From Tomocerus qinae (taxonomy: Eukaryota; Arthropoda; Collembola; Entomobryomorpha; Tomoceridae), in contig CM034547.1 in the NCBI GenBank assembly GCA_020055645.1, positions 40,031,909-40,095,908 of the forward strand: a DNA stretch of 64,000 bases. The letters run 5' to 3'. This document shows positions 1 through 12,436 of this stretch, in pieces. Within the stretch, counting starts at the first letter, position 1. Each line of letters begins with the position of its first letter. A program made the translations under genes and the position numbers. The notes below the pieces were generated by a model. It was not told the DNA's origin. It made no database searches and was given only the letters and a program-made list of their open reading frames with translations.

Positions 1-2120
1 TAGTGGAAAGGTTTGTGCTCTCTCAGAAACACAGACGAGTGTCCACACGTATTCCTATGTTAAATACACAGTAAAGTTTGTGAGCAATAATTGAATTTCA
101 TGTCATACGAGTAATAATGCGATGCAGATGCTCGATATTTTATAGGTATATCAGGCATTTGCATATATATATCCATTGTGTAGAAAATACTAAAAGACTA
201 CTGAAATCCATCCCTGTCACATCACGCCCTATTCTATGTAATAAGTATAAGGAACACCGTAAACACGTTGTATGTCTAATGCCACAACTACTATAGGATT
301 CTTCCCATCAAATATATTTGTATAGTCATCAGAGAACCAATATTCTACTACAGACACAGAAAGGAGCCAATCCTAGATTTATAGGGAAGTATTATAAATA
401 GTTCAAAAACAGCCCCAACCCACTAACCCCTACTAATCGTGATTTCTAATTAATTAATCTATTTACGTGCACACAGATATAACTACAGGTGTTCATTATC
501 CATGTATGAGCTCTAATCGTAACGAGGACCGTAATAACGTGTTGTACATTTAGCTATTATACCCTAATTAAGTGTCGTAGTGTAATGTAACGTGTATAAT
601 AATTTGTTGAGCATTGTCGAACATTAAGTAGTCCTTTTGACATGACATTTTCCAAAATTTATGTCTGTACCTATATTTACGTATTTCACCCAATCTCACT
701 ACCCTAATTTAGGCGAAAGGGAAAATTCTATCTTATTCTGCAAAACACTTTAGACTAGTATGCAAGTTGAGTCCCTATCTACCTCACTAATAAGTATCTT
801 CTACATGACTTACCTCTAAAAGTGTTAATTAACTGTCTATTCAGTTATAAATTAATCTGTGACATAATGCAAAGGAAAAAGAGCAATTTTAGTTCGAGTC
901 TCGTTTCCTTCACCTTAATTAACTCTCTGCTGGTTGACAGATTGACAACTGATGATGACATAAATACGACATCCATAATATAGGTCTTGGAACTGTACAT
1001 ATACATTCTGCTTACATAATATCTGTTATTAAATATTACCTAGCTTTGTGGATTTAGCTGCATTCTCGTAACAGCTTGTCCTATACCTGTATGTCATAAT
1101 ATACTAGTTACGGTACTTAGCCCACTTTACTATGCCGTATTGTCTTATAGGCAAGTATATAGTGTGAATGAGATAAATACTTATGTATTCACAGTTTAGA
1201 TCTGAATTCGTTGGGCTGCGCGTATGCACCAACTTCAATGTCGTCAATTTACGTATGAATGTCTAGTTGTTCAGGTGCTATTGGAAATAATTTGTAACGC
1301 GAGACACAAAACTTGGAAAGATTGGTTAAAAGGTTCATAATTCCAAAAGGTCATGTAGCTAAACATACGTATGTCTGTTTTGATAACGTGTCCTGTTCAT
1401 CTTGCTTTTATCTGACAGTGTCCAACTCAGCTTCTACCTACTACTACATATAATATGTACTGAGTACACTGTTGCACAGAAACCAAAGATAAATTCATAG
1501 ATGTACTACATAACACAGATAAATGTATTATTCATATGAATTCATTAACTAACAACAGTATGTATGTACTATTTACTCTGTGTTTGTTAATTATGTAAAC
1601 TGGATATTTCTACTAAGTACTTGGGGAATTTAGTTAATTAGTACGGTCTCTTGGTATTGTTGAGGAGTCCAATCTGTAAGTGAAGGTGCATCAGACCAAT
1701 ATTAATACTCACACAAGTACGTATATAGAGATTTATCGCTCTAATTACATAATATTTTATAAATGGTATTAATATGTAGCTGCTGTTTCTGGTGGACAGA
1801 GATGGATATCGACAGGCATCATCTTCTGCTACGTAAGGATTCCCATAAGTTGGGGCCTGGTCGCTAATACTAATATATTCTTTCGGTCGTATTTCCTCGT
1901 GCCACATCCACTTTTTGTTGACAATTATGTATGTAGTAGTATTAGTAGTAGTAGTATGTAGTTAGTAGTATTTAGTAGTATCTGTATAGTCACTTACTTA
2001 GCTACCTAATAATTTCTGTAGTCAAGTATTTGTATTTGAGTATACTTCATATGCTACGGATACTAATAAAGAGTCGTCTGCTCGACAATACAGCAATAGA
2101 TGGATAGTCCACCCACACTG
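1..2120. other. 3' flank of the nAChR beta1 gene
   Basis: AT-rich sequence with no recognised gene. On the minus strand this is where the 3' UTR should lie. I saw no convincing AATAAA-type signal in the first few hundred bases past the stop, so the transcript end is not placed. A TAG-rich microsatellite lies at about 1930-1980, and an 89-codon minus-strand open frame at 1638-1907 (see findings). Confidence 0.6.
1930..1980. repeat. imperfect (TAG)n microsatellite
   Basis: Interrupted run of TAG/AGT triplets, about 50 bp, just past the receptor stop codon. It would fall in the 3' UTR or the immediate 3' flank of the gene. Confidence 0.8.
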
Positions 2121-2285
2121 TTATTTACCACGGTACAACTCGATGATTTTGTCTTGGTCGACCGGCTCGAATATATGTGGAGCGTTGCACAATATCCCAA
2201 ATGTTCCGCTTGCCGTCACCAAGAAAAATATCCACAGTTGGAGTCGATCAATTACCATTGCCACGTACTTCCAATCTTCACGGAT
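2121..2285 (-). CDS. nAChRbeta1: nAChR beta1 exon 10: M4 and C-terminus
   Basis: 165 bp: 54 codons and a TAA stop (2121-2123). Acceptor TGTTTTCCAG|ATCCG. It encodes [14 protein letters not shown], the M4 helix (about residues 452-470), then [20 protein letters not shown], an almost unchanged form of the beta1-specific tail. This tail is one of the strongest reasons to call beta1 rather than an alpha subunit. Confidence 0.97.
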   Translation of the reverse strand: MREDWKYVAMVIDRLQLWIFFLVTASGTFGILCNAPHIFEPVDQDKIIELYRGK

Positions 2286-3231
2286 CTGGAAAACATACAT
2301 CATTTTAATCCCCGAACTAATTCCATTCAAATTAATATTATTTGCATATCCCCATTTGTTGATATTATTTAGATAGAACTGAATTTAGAAGTTGTGTATA
2401 GAAACACATACTTATTTATATCATTATTATGAAAATTAATAAATTAGTCAATATTAGTAAATATTCTTAAAATTATGTCTTGAAAAAAGATTTCTATTTC
2501 TACTTTACGTATACTCACACTCATTTACTATAATAGCCCACTTGAGATCATTCTTAAGGAGGCATGAGGACTTTGAGCGAAAATGATTTAGGTGAATCTG
2601 CCGAGGCACTTTGCATTATAGTTTAAATTCCTTAAGAACTGTTATAAGCGGAAGTCATACGACTTTCACTATACTTTCACAAGTTTGGTTCTAATCAGAT
2701 TTGAAGAAGTCCGTTAGAAATACATTTTTTTCCCAATGGTGGGGCAGGATAATTTGACAAATTGTGATATTTTACAAATAATTTTATACCATAATTTTCT
2801 TAGTAAATAAATATTATTAAGTGTAGCTATACTTTTTATTTTCTTATGATCGTATCTTCTTAAGTAGAGTAGAGAGATAAAAAAGAAATAGTGTTACTGT
2901 TATAAGTCATTGAAAATTAAGATTGTGGACAGACAGAGTACAAGGTACAGATAAATAGAGTGAGAAAGGAGTCGACTTGTGCGATAAAGTGTTTTCTTAA
3001 TTGATAGATTGTGCCTATTGTATTGGTACCTACACAAAAGCGAAAAATGGTAAAAACAAACTGAATAAAATGTGGGCATGAAGGAGACGAAGAACAGGGA
3101 TGTAATGATAATTGAGTGTTAGCGATAAAAAAGACGGGGTGGGTGGGGTGGGGGTAGGGTGTTTTGAATTGCATGAGGAGAGCGATGTGTTCAGATAGAG
3201 AAGTACATGTGTAAGTAGAATCAAAACTCAC
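2286..3231 (-). other. intron 9 of nAChR beta1
   Basis: 946 bp between exons 9 and 10, bounded by GTGAGT and TTTTCCAG. Its one notable feature is a G-run tract on the plus strand at 3136-3159. No other gene or repeat recognised. Confidence 0.9.
3136..3159 (+). repeat. G-quadruplex-type G-run tract
   Basis: Five runs of three to five G separated by single T or two-base loops, on the template strand of the receptor gene, 73 bp inside intron 9 from its donor. The pre-mRNA would carry the C-rich complement. Confidence 0.75.
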
Positions 3232-3366
3232 TTGGATGTACTCATCTTCGTTCCGGAGATGTTCGGCAATAAATTCAACAGCTTCAGTAGCTCTGAAGGC
3301 TTCTGGTGTTAATAACAAGGAATCTGAGCTTTCACTTTCTCTTCTTTCTCGCTCGCGCTCTTGAGC
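3232..3366 (-). CDS. nAChRbeta1: nAChR beta1 exon 9: cytoplasmic loop, MA helix
   Basis: 135 bp, 45 codons, phase 0. Acceptor TTATGTTTCAG|GCTCAAG, donor CAA|GTGAGT. An Arg/Glu run (ERERERR) leads into ESESSDSLLLTPEA and then ATEAVEFIAEHLRNEDEYIQ, the amphipathic MA helix before M4 that is near-invariant in insect beta1. The serine-rich stretch is a plausible phosphorylation region; this is inference. Confidence 0.95.
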
Positions 3367-4086
3367 CTGAAACATAACAAGACAGTTCAACATTAACAAT
3401 TTAACATCAAGATGAAGAGAATCGGAGGAGAGTCAACGAACACAATACAAAAATGAACACAAAAATCAATTCTATCATTTGATTCCGACTCAACAGCCTC
3501 TCTCTCCATTCATTATCTATTATTTATTAGCCTCGTCTTAATTTCGTCCTAGATAATTCATGTCTTCTCCTCTTACATCCCTTTGTCTCCTACATTCATC
3601 CCCGTCATCCTCTTTAAAATTCCATTTGCTACTATTAGTATTTACACGTTGTCTTTCATCTTCCATCCTCTTACGCTCTATCGCCCCAAAAAAAGCTTGA
3701 ATATTCTAATGTCCTTTGCTGTCTCATTTTGATAACTAATAGATTCTAAATGAATCTCAAATTTTTTCAGATCGTCCAGATTCAGAGCCTCATTTTTCCG
3801 AGAACAGCGTCATCCTAGTTTTTATCGTATGAGTCGGCGTGAGACGACTTAAGAATAGTAATACCAGACGACCTCCCAACAAACTTATGAGAGGCAATAA
3901 ATTCATCATTAACTCTTGGTTGGCTGCAATAATAGTACCATCTTCATTTTAGTACCTCAAAGATTAATGGTAAAATAGATCTCATGTCAGAAATAGATGA
4001 TATTTATTAGTTAATAGTCAAAGCCTGGGATCTCTCCTCTCCTTCGATATATAAATGAATTATGAGAATTGCGTTAAAAAAGATAC
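3367..4086 (-). other. intron 8 of nAChR beta1
   Basis: 720 bp bounded by GTATCT and GTTTCAG. No open frame or repeat of note. Pyrimidine-rich on the plus strand in its 3500-3700 part. Confidence 0.9.
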
Positions 4087-4293
4087 CTTTCTGTTAATTT
4101 TACAGTTTGGATGATGGAGATCAGCTAATTCTAACGCTTCTAAGGAGTGCTTGGGAGGGAGTTCTGGCAAATGGAAGCCCGGGTTCGGAGGCGGGGCCCG
4201 CTCCGCACTTCCGAAACTGGGAACTTCGGCACCCGGCATTTCCATCATCCATCGCAACCGAGTCTTCCGAGGTCTTCGCATACACAGGTAAAT
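4087..4293 (-). CDS. nAChRbeta1: nAChR beta1 exon 8: cytoplasmic M3-M4 loop, first part
   Basis: 207 bp, phase 0 at both ends. Acceptor TTTATTTAG|ATTTACC, donor AAAG|GTATCT. It reads IYLCMRRPRKTRLRW at the start, where Drosophila has AFLFMKRPRKTRLRW, and LADLHHPNCKINRK at the end, both conserved in insect beta1. The middle (about 25 residues around PPPNPGFHLPELPPK) is proline-rich and not conserved, as is usual for this loop, which binds trafficking and anchoring partners. Confidence 0.94.
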
Positions 4294-4375
4294 CTAAATA
4301 AAGTTTTCATTAGATTTCAATCCAATTAAATCCAAGTGTAGTAAGTGCAATTAATGATAATGATAGTTTTGTTAC

Positions 4376-4806
4376 GGGTAGGTATTTGAGAAAGACGACG
4401 CGTATCCAGTGGGGCATGCGGTGGGTTCGAGGCCCTCGGAAGTTCCAGTTGATGATGACGACGGTAACCAAAATAGAGAAGGTGTTCATGATGAAGGTGA
4501 AAAGGAGGTACTTGGCGATGAGCGGGAGGACAAGGGAAGTCGGCGGAAGGATCTTGGACACGAGCAACAAGAACACAACCAGTGAGAGGAGGATGGAAAT
4601 TCCCAGGGTCACTTTCTCTCCCGCCTCAGCCGGCAGGTAAAAGACAAGGACGCACAGAAACGAAATCAGCACCGTCGGCAGAATCAAGTTCACCGTGTAG
4701 AACAGAGTCTTCCGCCGAATCGTGATGTAGAACGTGATGTCCGTCTCTGTGTGGTTACCCGTGTACACATTCAAGTACGCTGGCACTTCTATGATGTCCC
4801 AAGTCC
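4376..4806 (-). CDS. nAChRbeta1: nAChR beta1 exon 7: loop C, M1-M3 and start of the cytoplasmic loop
   Basis: 431 bp, acceptor TGCTTTCAG|GGACTTGG. It holds WDIIEVPAYLN, a second N-glycosylation sequon (N-H-T), the RRKTLFYTVNLILP lead-in to M1, pore helix M2 starting GEKVTLGI, and M3 through IINWNFRGPRTHRMP. There is no vicinal Cys pair, so the subunit supplies only the complementary face of an agonist site. The donor CCC|GTAACA is weak after position +4. It is supported because joining CCC to the next exon restores the family reading YLP followed by a short hydrophobic run and MxRPRKTRLRW. Confidence 0.95.
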
Positions 4807-6332
4807 CTGAAAGCACAATAAATCCCATTAAATCATACTCTCTCATAAGAATTTAATTTTAAAATTATTATCCGGATTATTGAGTTAGTATCAGTTTAGA
4901 GGTACATCCTTTCAGGTTGGAAGAACACTATGAATCAGGCGGGGACATTTTATTTGATTATTATTTTTTAATTTAGTGGTTTAGAACCCTAAGACATTTT
5001 CTATACATGATTGTTTTTGGACTTTTAGTCCTAGTGAAAGTATACTTGGTGATAGGGATACTAAGTGATCAAACTAAATAATCTACCTACAAAATAAAAA
5101 AATGCTTCCTTTATAGATAGAAGTGTACCAATAATGACGTAGATAAAGTTAGCCACAACAATCCTGCGTAGATAAGTGCCACTAAAATCAGGAGGAATAA
5201 AAATGCCGAAAGGTACTACAGAAAGTAGAACATCCTAATTCCTATAATGTTACAAGCCCAGTTGTTAAACCTTAATTTAGTACTACTGGTACTACTACAA
5301 CGAAATGTTGTTGGAAGAAGGAGATAAGAGCTTTAGTAATGTGATAGGTAGTAAGGTATACATTGTGTAATGTGAAATAATTGAATTTTTAGGATTGAGA
5401 TGTGGGTGTTATTCCAATCTATCCATAGAGTAGTGCAATACATGGCAAATGATGGGCTGGTGTAACATATAAGATCAAACAGACTGTCTTGAGTTTTTTT
5501 ATTGAGCGAATGCTCATAAAAGGAAATAAAGTAGGGCTTCGGTAATAAATAAGAGATTTTCTGTCCATCTCCAATCATTGACGTCCATTATGTGCTTCTC
5601 TTTTCAGGGAATGAATATTTCATGAGTTGATCTATCCTGCCTTTTATTACCACACTTCAGGAAACTACAATTGTTTTATAACATTTCCCAGCTATCGAAG
5701 GGTTACCTACATACCCGACCACCGAAGAATAGGCAACCCTACGCTCAATGGTGTGCATATACCAAAATCACTATCTCGAATTCGACCAAAATGACATTTA
5801 GCCATAAAATAGTTATCTGAAGTCGGCACAAAAGATCAAAATGAGACCTAGCCGAGAAAAGTAAATTAAGTTAATTGGTTATTGAGCAGGAATTATTCGT
5901 AATTGTAATGGTTTGGCTATATTGTTTGATGTTGCACCCTCTATTATATCACAAAAGGAATGCGGGCAATCATTAAACTCATTATCAATATAGGAACAAA
6001 TGTGTCAGTTTTATAACATGGCGGAAAAGTCATTTACATATACATAGACACTCGATCATGTCGACCAAGTAGTCCCTTACGTTTAAATTCCCTGTGTAGT
6101 TGAGATTTAAAGATACTAATTACAGGTGATAAACAAATAAATAGTAGTAGTATGACAAATATATATTGTGTACTACTATATAGGTGATGTTATGGTGGAT
6201 AAATGGTAGCAGCCGGAAAGGAGAAAGGATGGAACATGGAATAGGGAAGCAGAGTGAGTAAGCAATTGTTGTTAGGATTTTTGTTTTCTATCCTCGGATT
6301 TTCTGGGTTTTCATGTTGAGTTGAGCATTTAC
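4807..6332 (-). other. intron 6 of nAChR beta1
   Basis: 1526 bp bounded by GTAAAT and TTTCAG. AT-rich; I see no gene, TIR element or long repeat in it. Confidence 0.9.
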
Positions 6333-6483
6333 CTGATTTCCAATAGTCCGACAAGTCGACAAAGTTTTTATCGTTGTACAACGACAGAGAGACTTGGTCT
6401 CCGTTGAATGTCCAGGAACCGAATTTCATTATACAAGTTTGTTGATCGAACGGGAAATACGTTACATCTATTGTACATGAGCT
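6333..6483 (-). CDS. nAChRbeta1: nAChR beta1 exon 6: Cys-loop and loop B
   Basis: 151 bp: 50 codons plus one base of a split Gly codon. Acceptor TTTGTTGCAG, donor TCAG|GTAAAT. It contains the signature Cys-loop (C131 to C145, FPFDQQ between them), then MKFGSWTFNGDQVSL (loop B with its conserved Trp) and VDLSDYWKSG. The Cys-loop couples agonist binding to pore opening. The exon is complete and undamaged. Confidence 0.97.
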
Positions 6484-7538
6484 CTGCAACAAAACAACAT
6501 TGCCAAACGTTATTGTCTTTTCAACATCAATTAGTATTAGTATTACTACTTCCCAACAGCAAATAATATATTTCTTTCTTCAATCCGGTTCAGCCCTATA
6601 TACTTATATATACTTAAATATATATTATTTGATTATTTGTGCTGTGTCTGTCTGTGGATGGGCACAAACACAACCAGCCTCCCTTATGTCTGTATAACAT
6701 ATCACAGCATCCGCCCAAATACAGCACTACATATATAGTAGCAATGCAATGGAGTTGTGCTGGAGAAAGTTAGCCAACTTAGCTTAGAAGTGAAACAAAC
6801 GAACTCGAACGGGGAAATAAAGCAAAGGTAACTTTTCTAATATACGCCAGCCAGCTCTCCCCAAACTTCCATTTTCACTACTTACTTTCACCAAAATAGA
6901 ACATTTATATCGACAATAAGTGGTACATCTCCCATCCATGTCTTTCTGCATTGTATTTGTGCATCACGAAACTGTTTATGCATGTATCCTATATAACTAC
7001 TACGAGAACAACAAATTCGAATAAAGTTGATCCTGAGTTTGTTTCGGTTACAGAGAGAAAGAAAAGTTTTCCTTGTTATTAAGAGATTCTGAGCCAACTC
7101 AACGCAACTATTCCGAGAAAAGAAATGCTTTCAAACAAGACAATATAATAAAGAACTCGAGTGAGTCGTCCGATTGTCGCGTCCTGTCTTCCCACAAAAA
7201 TAACTTCTAATTATCAGAGGATTAATTCTAATGAAATCCTCAACACATAATTACAAAGCCGGTCACACAATATTATTTTTACTTCTTCCGTCTGACATTT
7301 TGATTTATCCTTTCCACGGACAGTTAAATTTTGTTTCCTAACGTAACCTCCCCGGCATTTTAAGGCTGTCTCAGCTGGATTCGCTTTGGGCTCATTTCAA
7401 AGCAATGCATAGATTTATATTGGAAGTACGGTCACATGATTGAACTTGTGTCTCCATTTTGTCGAAACATTAATTCACATGGGCTACTTTTAGTAGTATA
7501 TATGCTCAAAAGTTATTATAATCAACATAATTATTTAC
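6484..7538 (-). other. intron 5 of nAChR beta1
   Basis: 1055 bp bounded by GTAAAT and GTTGCAG. No recognised gene or mobile element. Short open frames on both strands look like chance. Confidence 0.9.
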
Positions 7539-7629
7539 CTGATAAATAGCAGGCGGTACCCATAAAACTTCACCATTTGGATATATCAAAACATTTGATT
7601 TGTATCGCACTTCATAATTGCCATCAGCA
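7539..7629 (-). CDS. nAChRbeta1: nAChR beta1 exon 5: loop E region
   Basis: 91 bp: one base completing the split Asn codon, then 30 codons from ADGNYEVRYK to WVPPAIYQ. Acceptor TTTACAG|TGCTGATGG, donor CAG|GTAAAT. The joined LFNNADGNYEV and the GEVLWVPPAIYQ strand are hallmarks of insect beta1. Phase 0 at its 3' end matches the next exon. Confidence 0.97.
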
Positions 7630-7712
7630 CTGTAAAGAAGAAAGTGAAATTTTAGTTGGCAGTTAATAAATAGCTAGGTCTAAATAAATAATAATTCTAA
7701 ATTAGTACATAC

Positions 7713-7822
7713 TTATTGAAGAGAACTATATCTGGTTTCCAGACTTTGTCAGGTGGGAGACGGAGAACGCCGATGCCTCCATAATCAGCCTCATCCCAGC
7801 GTAACTGGTAATCAGTCCAAAC
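7713..7822 (-). CDS. nAChRbeta1: nAChR beta1 exon 4: 110-bp extracellular exon
   Basis: 110 bp, the canonical length of nAChR exon 4. Acceptor CCACAG|GTTTGG, donor AATAA|GTATGT. It encodes 36 residues from [11 protein letters not shown] to KPDIVLFN plus two bases of a split Asn codon. It includes the conserved WKPDIVL strand (loop A region). Directly after loop D the sequence reads VWTDYQ, where Drosophila has VWYDYQ. An 83-bp intron separates it from exon 5, whereas 13.5 kb separates it from exon 3. Confidence 0.97.
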
Positions 7823-10800
7823 CTGTGGAAACAAAAGAAATAATTTCAATTAGCAGTTGGTTATTAGCACGTGTAAATGTAAAGACAACAAAAAAGTGTT
7901 CAGTCGCTGTAGAAGATTTAGATTAATTTGCAGGGAATGGACAACAGAACCTGAATTGGTTTTCCACACAGACAGTCAATAAACCTTGATTTAGCAGACA
8001 GGAAAGCCTTTGTGCGTACACAACAACAGTCCACAATACCTACATTGATTTCTGAATCAATACAGTTCGCATTAACTTTTGGAGAAACAGTTGGATGTAG
8101 ATCTAAATTGGATAGAGTGTGGAGGCGACTGAATTGGATCCCCTGCTGGCGACTTGTCCTCGCCACTTCCATATTGTGAAAAAAGTTGATCCGATAAAAA
8201 CAATTTGTTTCCTACCCCACTTGCTACAGTTTACACTGACAACTAAAGACACTCACGAAGAAAAATGCATTGCAAACATTGCGACACGCAACTTTCTTAA
8301 ACATGCTTTTTCTTCAAGAAAACAAAAGTTAGAAATTGAAAATACTATCTTGTCTAGTGTTCTCCTGCGACCATAAAACTCCACTTAATTAACATTTGCA
8401 CCGGACCTTGAGTTGAGTTAGAGTTGACATCGACATACTGCCGACTGAGCCGACGACAATGTTAAGCCAAATTCAGTTGTCATAAAATTTGTCAGCTATA
8501 GGGCGTACTAAAAAACTAAATAATCCGCGCCAATTTTAATTTGGACTGTACTAACAGGGCCAAAAAACCTTCTTGGTAGATGCGAGCTTGCCAAAGTATA
8601 CGAAAAATGCTACTAGTTTTGCTGTTTATAAAGTTTTTGAAGAGCTAAAGCCCTCAAGCCTTTTCCCTGTAATTAACTTTCAGTAATTTAGATATTAATA
8701 GATCCATGAAACAGGGATAGGATACTATACTTTTTGTAGGGTAGAGAAAAGAGTAGCAAAAGCAATCATCTGACTATTTGATGTAGGAGAATGTAAAAGT
8801 GAAAGGGGAAAGGACAAAAAGAGAGCGAAGGCGGAGGAAATTGCAATCGGAAGTTTCACGATGTATTTGTTGTTAGCAGTTGGCTCACATACAAATAATA
8901 ATACTTACTATAATAATACGTAATATATCAGATCATTTCTTTTGCTGGACCACTTTCACCGTCTACTATTGTATTATTTCTTTCTTTTCACTTTTATTTA
9001 TATATTTTTCTATTCTATCCACATTAAATAGGTAACGGCTGAGCAAAATCTTTTCTTTCGTATCTCCCTTCCTTCTGTCTACTTAATATCATAGCCTTAA
9101 ATGCCATAATACTACTTTAGGTAAGTGCTGTGTGAGAGGAGAAAGATATAGAACGGCAGTAGTTTCCATCCATATCATATCTCGCTCTGATAGATATGAG
9201 CACATTGCATTGCAAAGTTCAGCTTTCTTTTACTTTCCCCATCAAAATCGAGTCGCTGTGGCGTGATAGATGACAACAGATTCAGAACCATCACCGGAAA
9301 CCATTTGCTTTCATGAATCCGTTCTGGTATTGGTAACAAGTTACGACTACCGTTTCTCCCCAAAAGTCAGACCGAATTCCAAATGACATAGAATGAAAAC
9401 TCAGACTAACATGGCCAAAAAAGTTCTCATCTATCTCACGCATTTCCCAATCATTTCCTCAATTTTATTTACTTCTCGTATGCTATCCCTCGTCAAAATT
9501 TTAGACTTGGTTTAAAATAGGGTCATAATCATACTTTTTCAAAATCCTAGTAGAAAACCCCAAAAAAATAAATATGTTTTAAATACTCTACACTAACTTT
9601 TCAATTTTCGTTTTCGATAAATAGGATTAATTAATACAAATTATTATAAATGGAAAATTGGGTAGAAGGATTTTCATGCACATTTATTCGATTTGGGTAG
9701 AAAAATAGAATTTGTTTGGTTATTTACATGGTTTTCTAAAGGTGGCGGAAAGTTCATGGTGGAGAGTGAATGATAACGAGGGGAAGTCTGTCAAGTCGGA
9801 TAATAAATATCGAAAATTTTCAAAAGATGTACAACAATGCGCGTTCGTCTTCCGGTGGGAATACCTAGGCAAAGATGAATATCCCTGCTATATAATATTT
9901 ACACCCGTTACAGCAACTCAGTCGCTCACTATATAAATACAAAACTGGTCGAAGTATTCAGAGTATTATTGTATGACCAGAATCGTCAGATGGAATGGCT
10001 TCGTTGGCAAATGAACATAAAATTAGGAGCTTCGCGGTAGGTAAAATGCCCATACGAAAATCAGTCCTCCCCGAAACTAATAATGTATATACGTCTGTCT
10101 CTCTAAACTTTCACTTGCACAAAATGCAAGACTATTACACAGTCCACTTCTGTTATCGCATCGTTTGACTGGTCTAATCTAAAAGTAAAACTTATTACGG
10201 AATATTTTATTCTGTATATCAAAGATTTGAAAAAGAAAGATGTCGGTCAATTCAGTATGGCTACAAAACTGAAACAACCGTTTTTAAATTTTGTAAAAGA
10301 GCTGGCGCAATATTTTGATTTGTCATTGCAAATGTGAGTTTACTCACAATTGTGGCACTTCAAACATTAGCATGCACATTATAATGGTGAAAGTTTTATG
10401 GTATTTGGCAAAAGGATAAAGCAGAGAGAGACCTGTCTACTGATTGTTTAACAATACTGTAGTATATAACAAAATAGGAGAATAGACAGCATCACTACGT
10501 CACTCGCAGAATTTCTTCTACAGATATACGTAATACTTACGAAGTAGTTGAAGTTGTGTGAAAGTAGCAAAGGAAGAAGCATATTGGTGTCAGACAAACC
10601 ATATTGAAGTAGGCACAGTCTGTGGTGATTATTCTTCACTCTTTTGTGAAGACACGCACATCAGTCGGGAAGGGGAGTTTGTAATGTTTAACACTATTGT
10701 AGTTAAGTATAAGCAAAAGTTCAGGAATTCAGAATTGGTGGAATATTTATTTTATATCCAAGTTCTAAACTCACACTTCCCCACAAAACTCTCGGATCAT

Positions 10801-10971
10801 CCAATGTGGGATTCCTAATTTCTTCAGCATTGAACTGGTAGAATTCGTGAAACTGATTTTTAAGTAAAAAAAGTTTTCAACTGTTGTACCCATTTCAGTT
10901 TGACTGATGCTTATTTATTGATATTTATGAAAATGGAAATATTTTGTCTTCTTTATGAAATTTGTCAGTCT

Positions 10972-11633
10972 GGGACGGTATTCTGAACTTTTGTGGTAAA
11001 TTTGCGATATCGCAAGAGTTGCTATGTCTACTTGCGATGTCAAAATAAATCCATATTCTCATGTCAGTTAGCAGCGTCCTAGCAAGTTTGCGACGTTGTA
11101 GCAGTTTTTGATAAGTTGTCCTAGGTAACGGTACTTATCGGCATGGATGTTCCAACTCCAAGGTATGGAGTAGTGTGGGAAGGGTGTTAGGCATTGATTG
11201 AGGTACTACTTTACGAGTGACTGTAGTCATGGAAATTACAGTTGCCTAATGTCTTGCACTTCAATATGCATGGCACTTGACAGTCGTACTACGGAGTCCG
11301 AGACCGGAGATTATCAAATTGCAATTGATATTGTCAAAGTAACCATAGGGATCACAAGTGTCTCCAATCTCCAAGTGCCTTCAACAATGTGATCGCAAAG
11401 TTGCGGTAGTCTCAGTTTGCGCTAACTTTGCGACAGATGTTTGCTATGCTGTGGCAAAATTATGGGATGAGAATCGTGTTTTGTAGCAGCGCTATGGAAT
11501 TTCCCTATTCCTACGACAACGATAGCAAAGTTAAATCTACGACAATGATGAGAATATGGACAATAGCAACTCCTGTGGTAACTCAATATTTGCTTGCGAT
11601 TTCCCCTTGCTAAGGGGTTCAGAATGTCGTCCC
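10972..11633 (+). mobile_element. TIR element, direct copy 1
   Basis: 662 bp. The left end GGGACGGTATTCTGAAC pairs with right end GTTCAGAATGTCGTCCC (two mismatches). The interior is dotted with TTTGCGA, GCAAAGTTGCG and related words that could be subterminal transposase sites. The small open frames inside are identical between copies only because the DNA is duplicated. Confidence 0.8.
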
Positions 11634-11774
11634 TGTAGTCCATACGTTTGAAAATGGACCAAATCGGTCACATATAGTATCTATGGTCTCTAGTTCCTGG
11701 GTTCGAATTCCAGAAATGAAATGCGTTTTGGAACTTATGACTTTTCATATATTACTACTCTGGGACGATATTCA
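11634..11774 (+). repeat. 141-bp spacer with tRNA-like A and B boxes
   Basis: Separates copies 1 and 2. It contains an A-box-like TGGACCAAATCGGTC (from 11655) and a B-box GGGTTCGAATTCC (11699-11711), suggesting a tRNA-derived SINE fragment. It ends in a second TIR-like GGGACGATATTC just before copy 2. Confidence 0.45.
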
Positions 11775-12436
11775 GGGACGGTATTCTGAACTTTTGTGGT
11801 AAATTTGCGATATCGCAAGAGTTGCTATGTCTACTTGCGATTTCAAAATAAATCCATATTCTCATGTCAGTTAGCAGCGTCCTAGCAAGTTTGCGACGTT
11901 GTAGCAGTTTTTGATAAGTTGTCCTAGGTAACGGTACTTATCAGCATGGATGTTCCAACTCCAAGGTATGGAGTAGTGTGGGAAGGGTGTTAGGCATTGA
12001 TTGAGGTACTACTTTACGAGTGACTGTAGTCATGGAAATTACAGTTGCCTAATGTCTTGCACTTCAATATGCATGGCACTTGACAGTCGTACTACGGAGT
12101 CCGAGACCGGAGATTATCAAATTGCAATTGATATTGTCAAAGTAACCATAGGGATCACAAGTGTCTCCAATCTCCAAGTGCCTTCAACAATGTGATCGCA
12201 AAGTTGCGGTAGTCTCAGTTTGCGCTAACTTTGCGACAGATGTTTGCTATGCTGTGGCAAAATTATGGGATGAGAATCGTGTTTTGTAGCAGCGCTATGG
12301 AATTTCCCTATTCCTACGACAACGATAGCAAAGTTAAATCTACGACAATGATGAGAATATGGACAATAGCAACTCCTGTGGTAACTCAATATTTGCTTGC
12401 GATTTCCCCTTGCTAAGGGGTTCAGAATGTCGTCCC
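11775..12436 (+). mobile_element. TIR element, direct copy 2
   Basis: Almost identical to copy 1. By eye I find only a couple of substitutions over the 803-bp unit (for example GATGTCA/GATTTCA and TCGGCATGG/TCAGCATGG). Either a very recent tandem duplication or an assembly repeat. Confidence 0.8.

Noticed and set aside
4420..4440. B-box-like GGGTTCGAGGCCC on the plus strand
   Set aside because: It lies inside exon 7, antisense to the conserved RGPRTHRMP coding sequence, with no A box. Coincidence.
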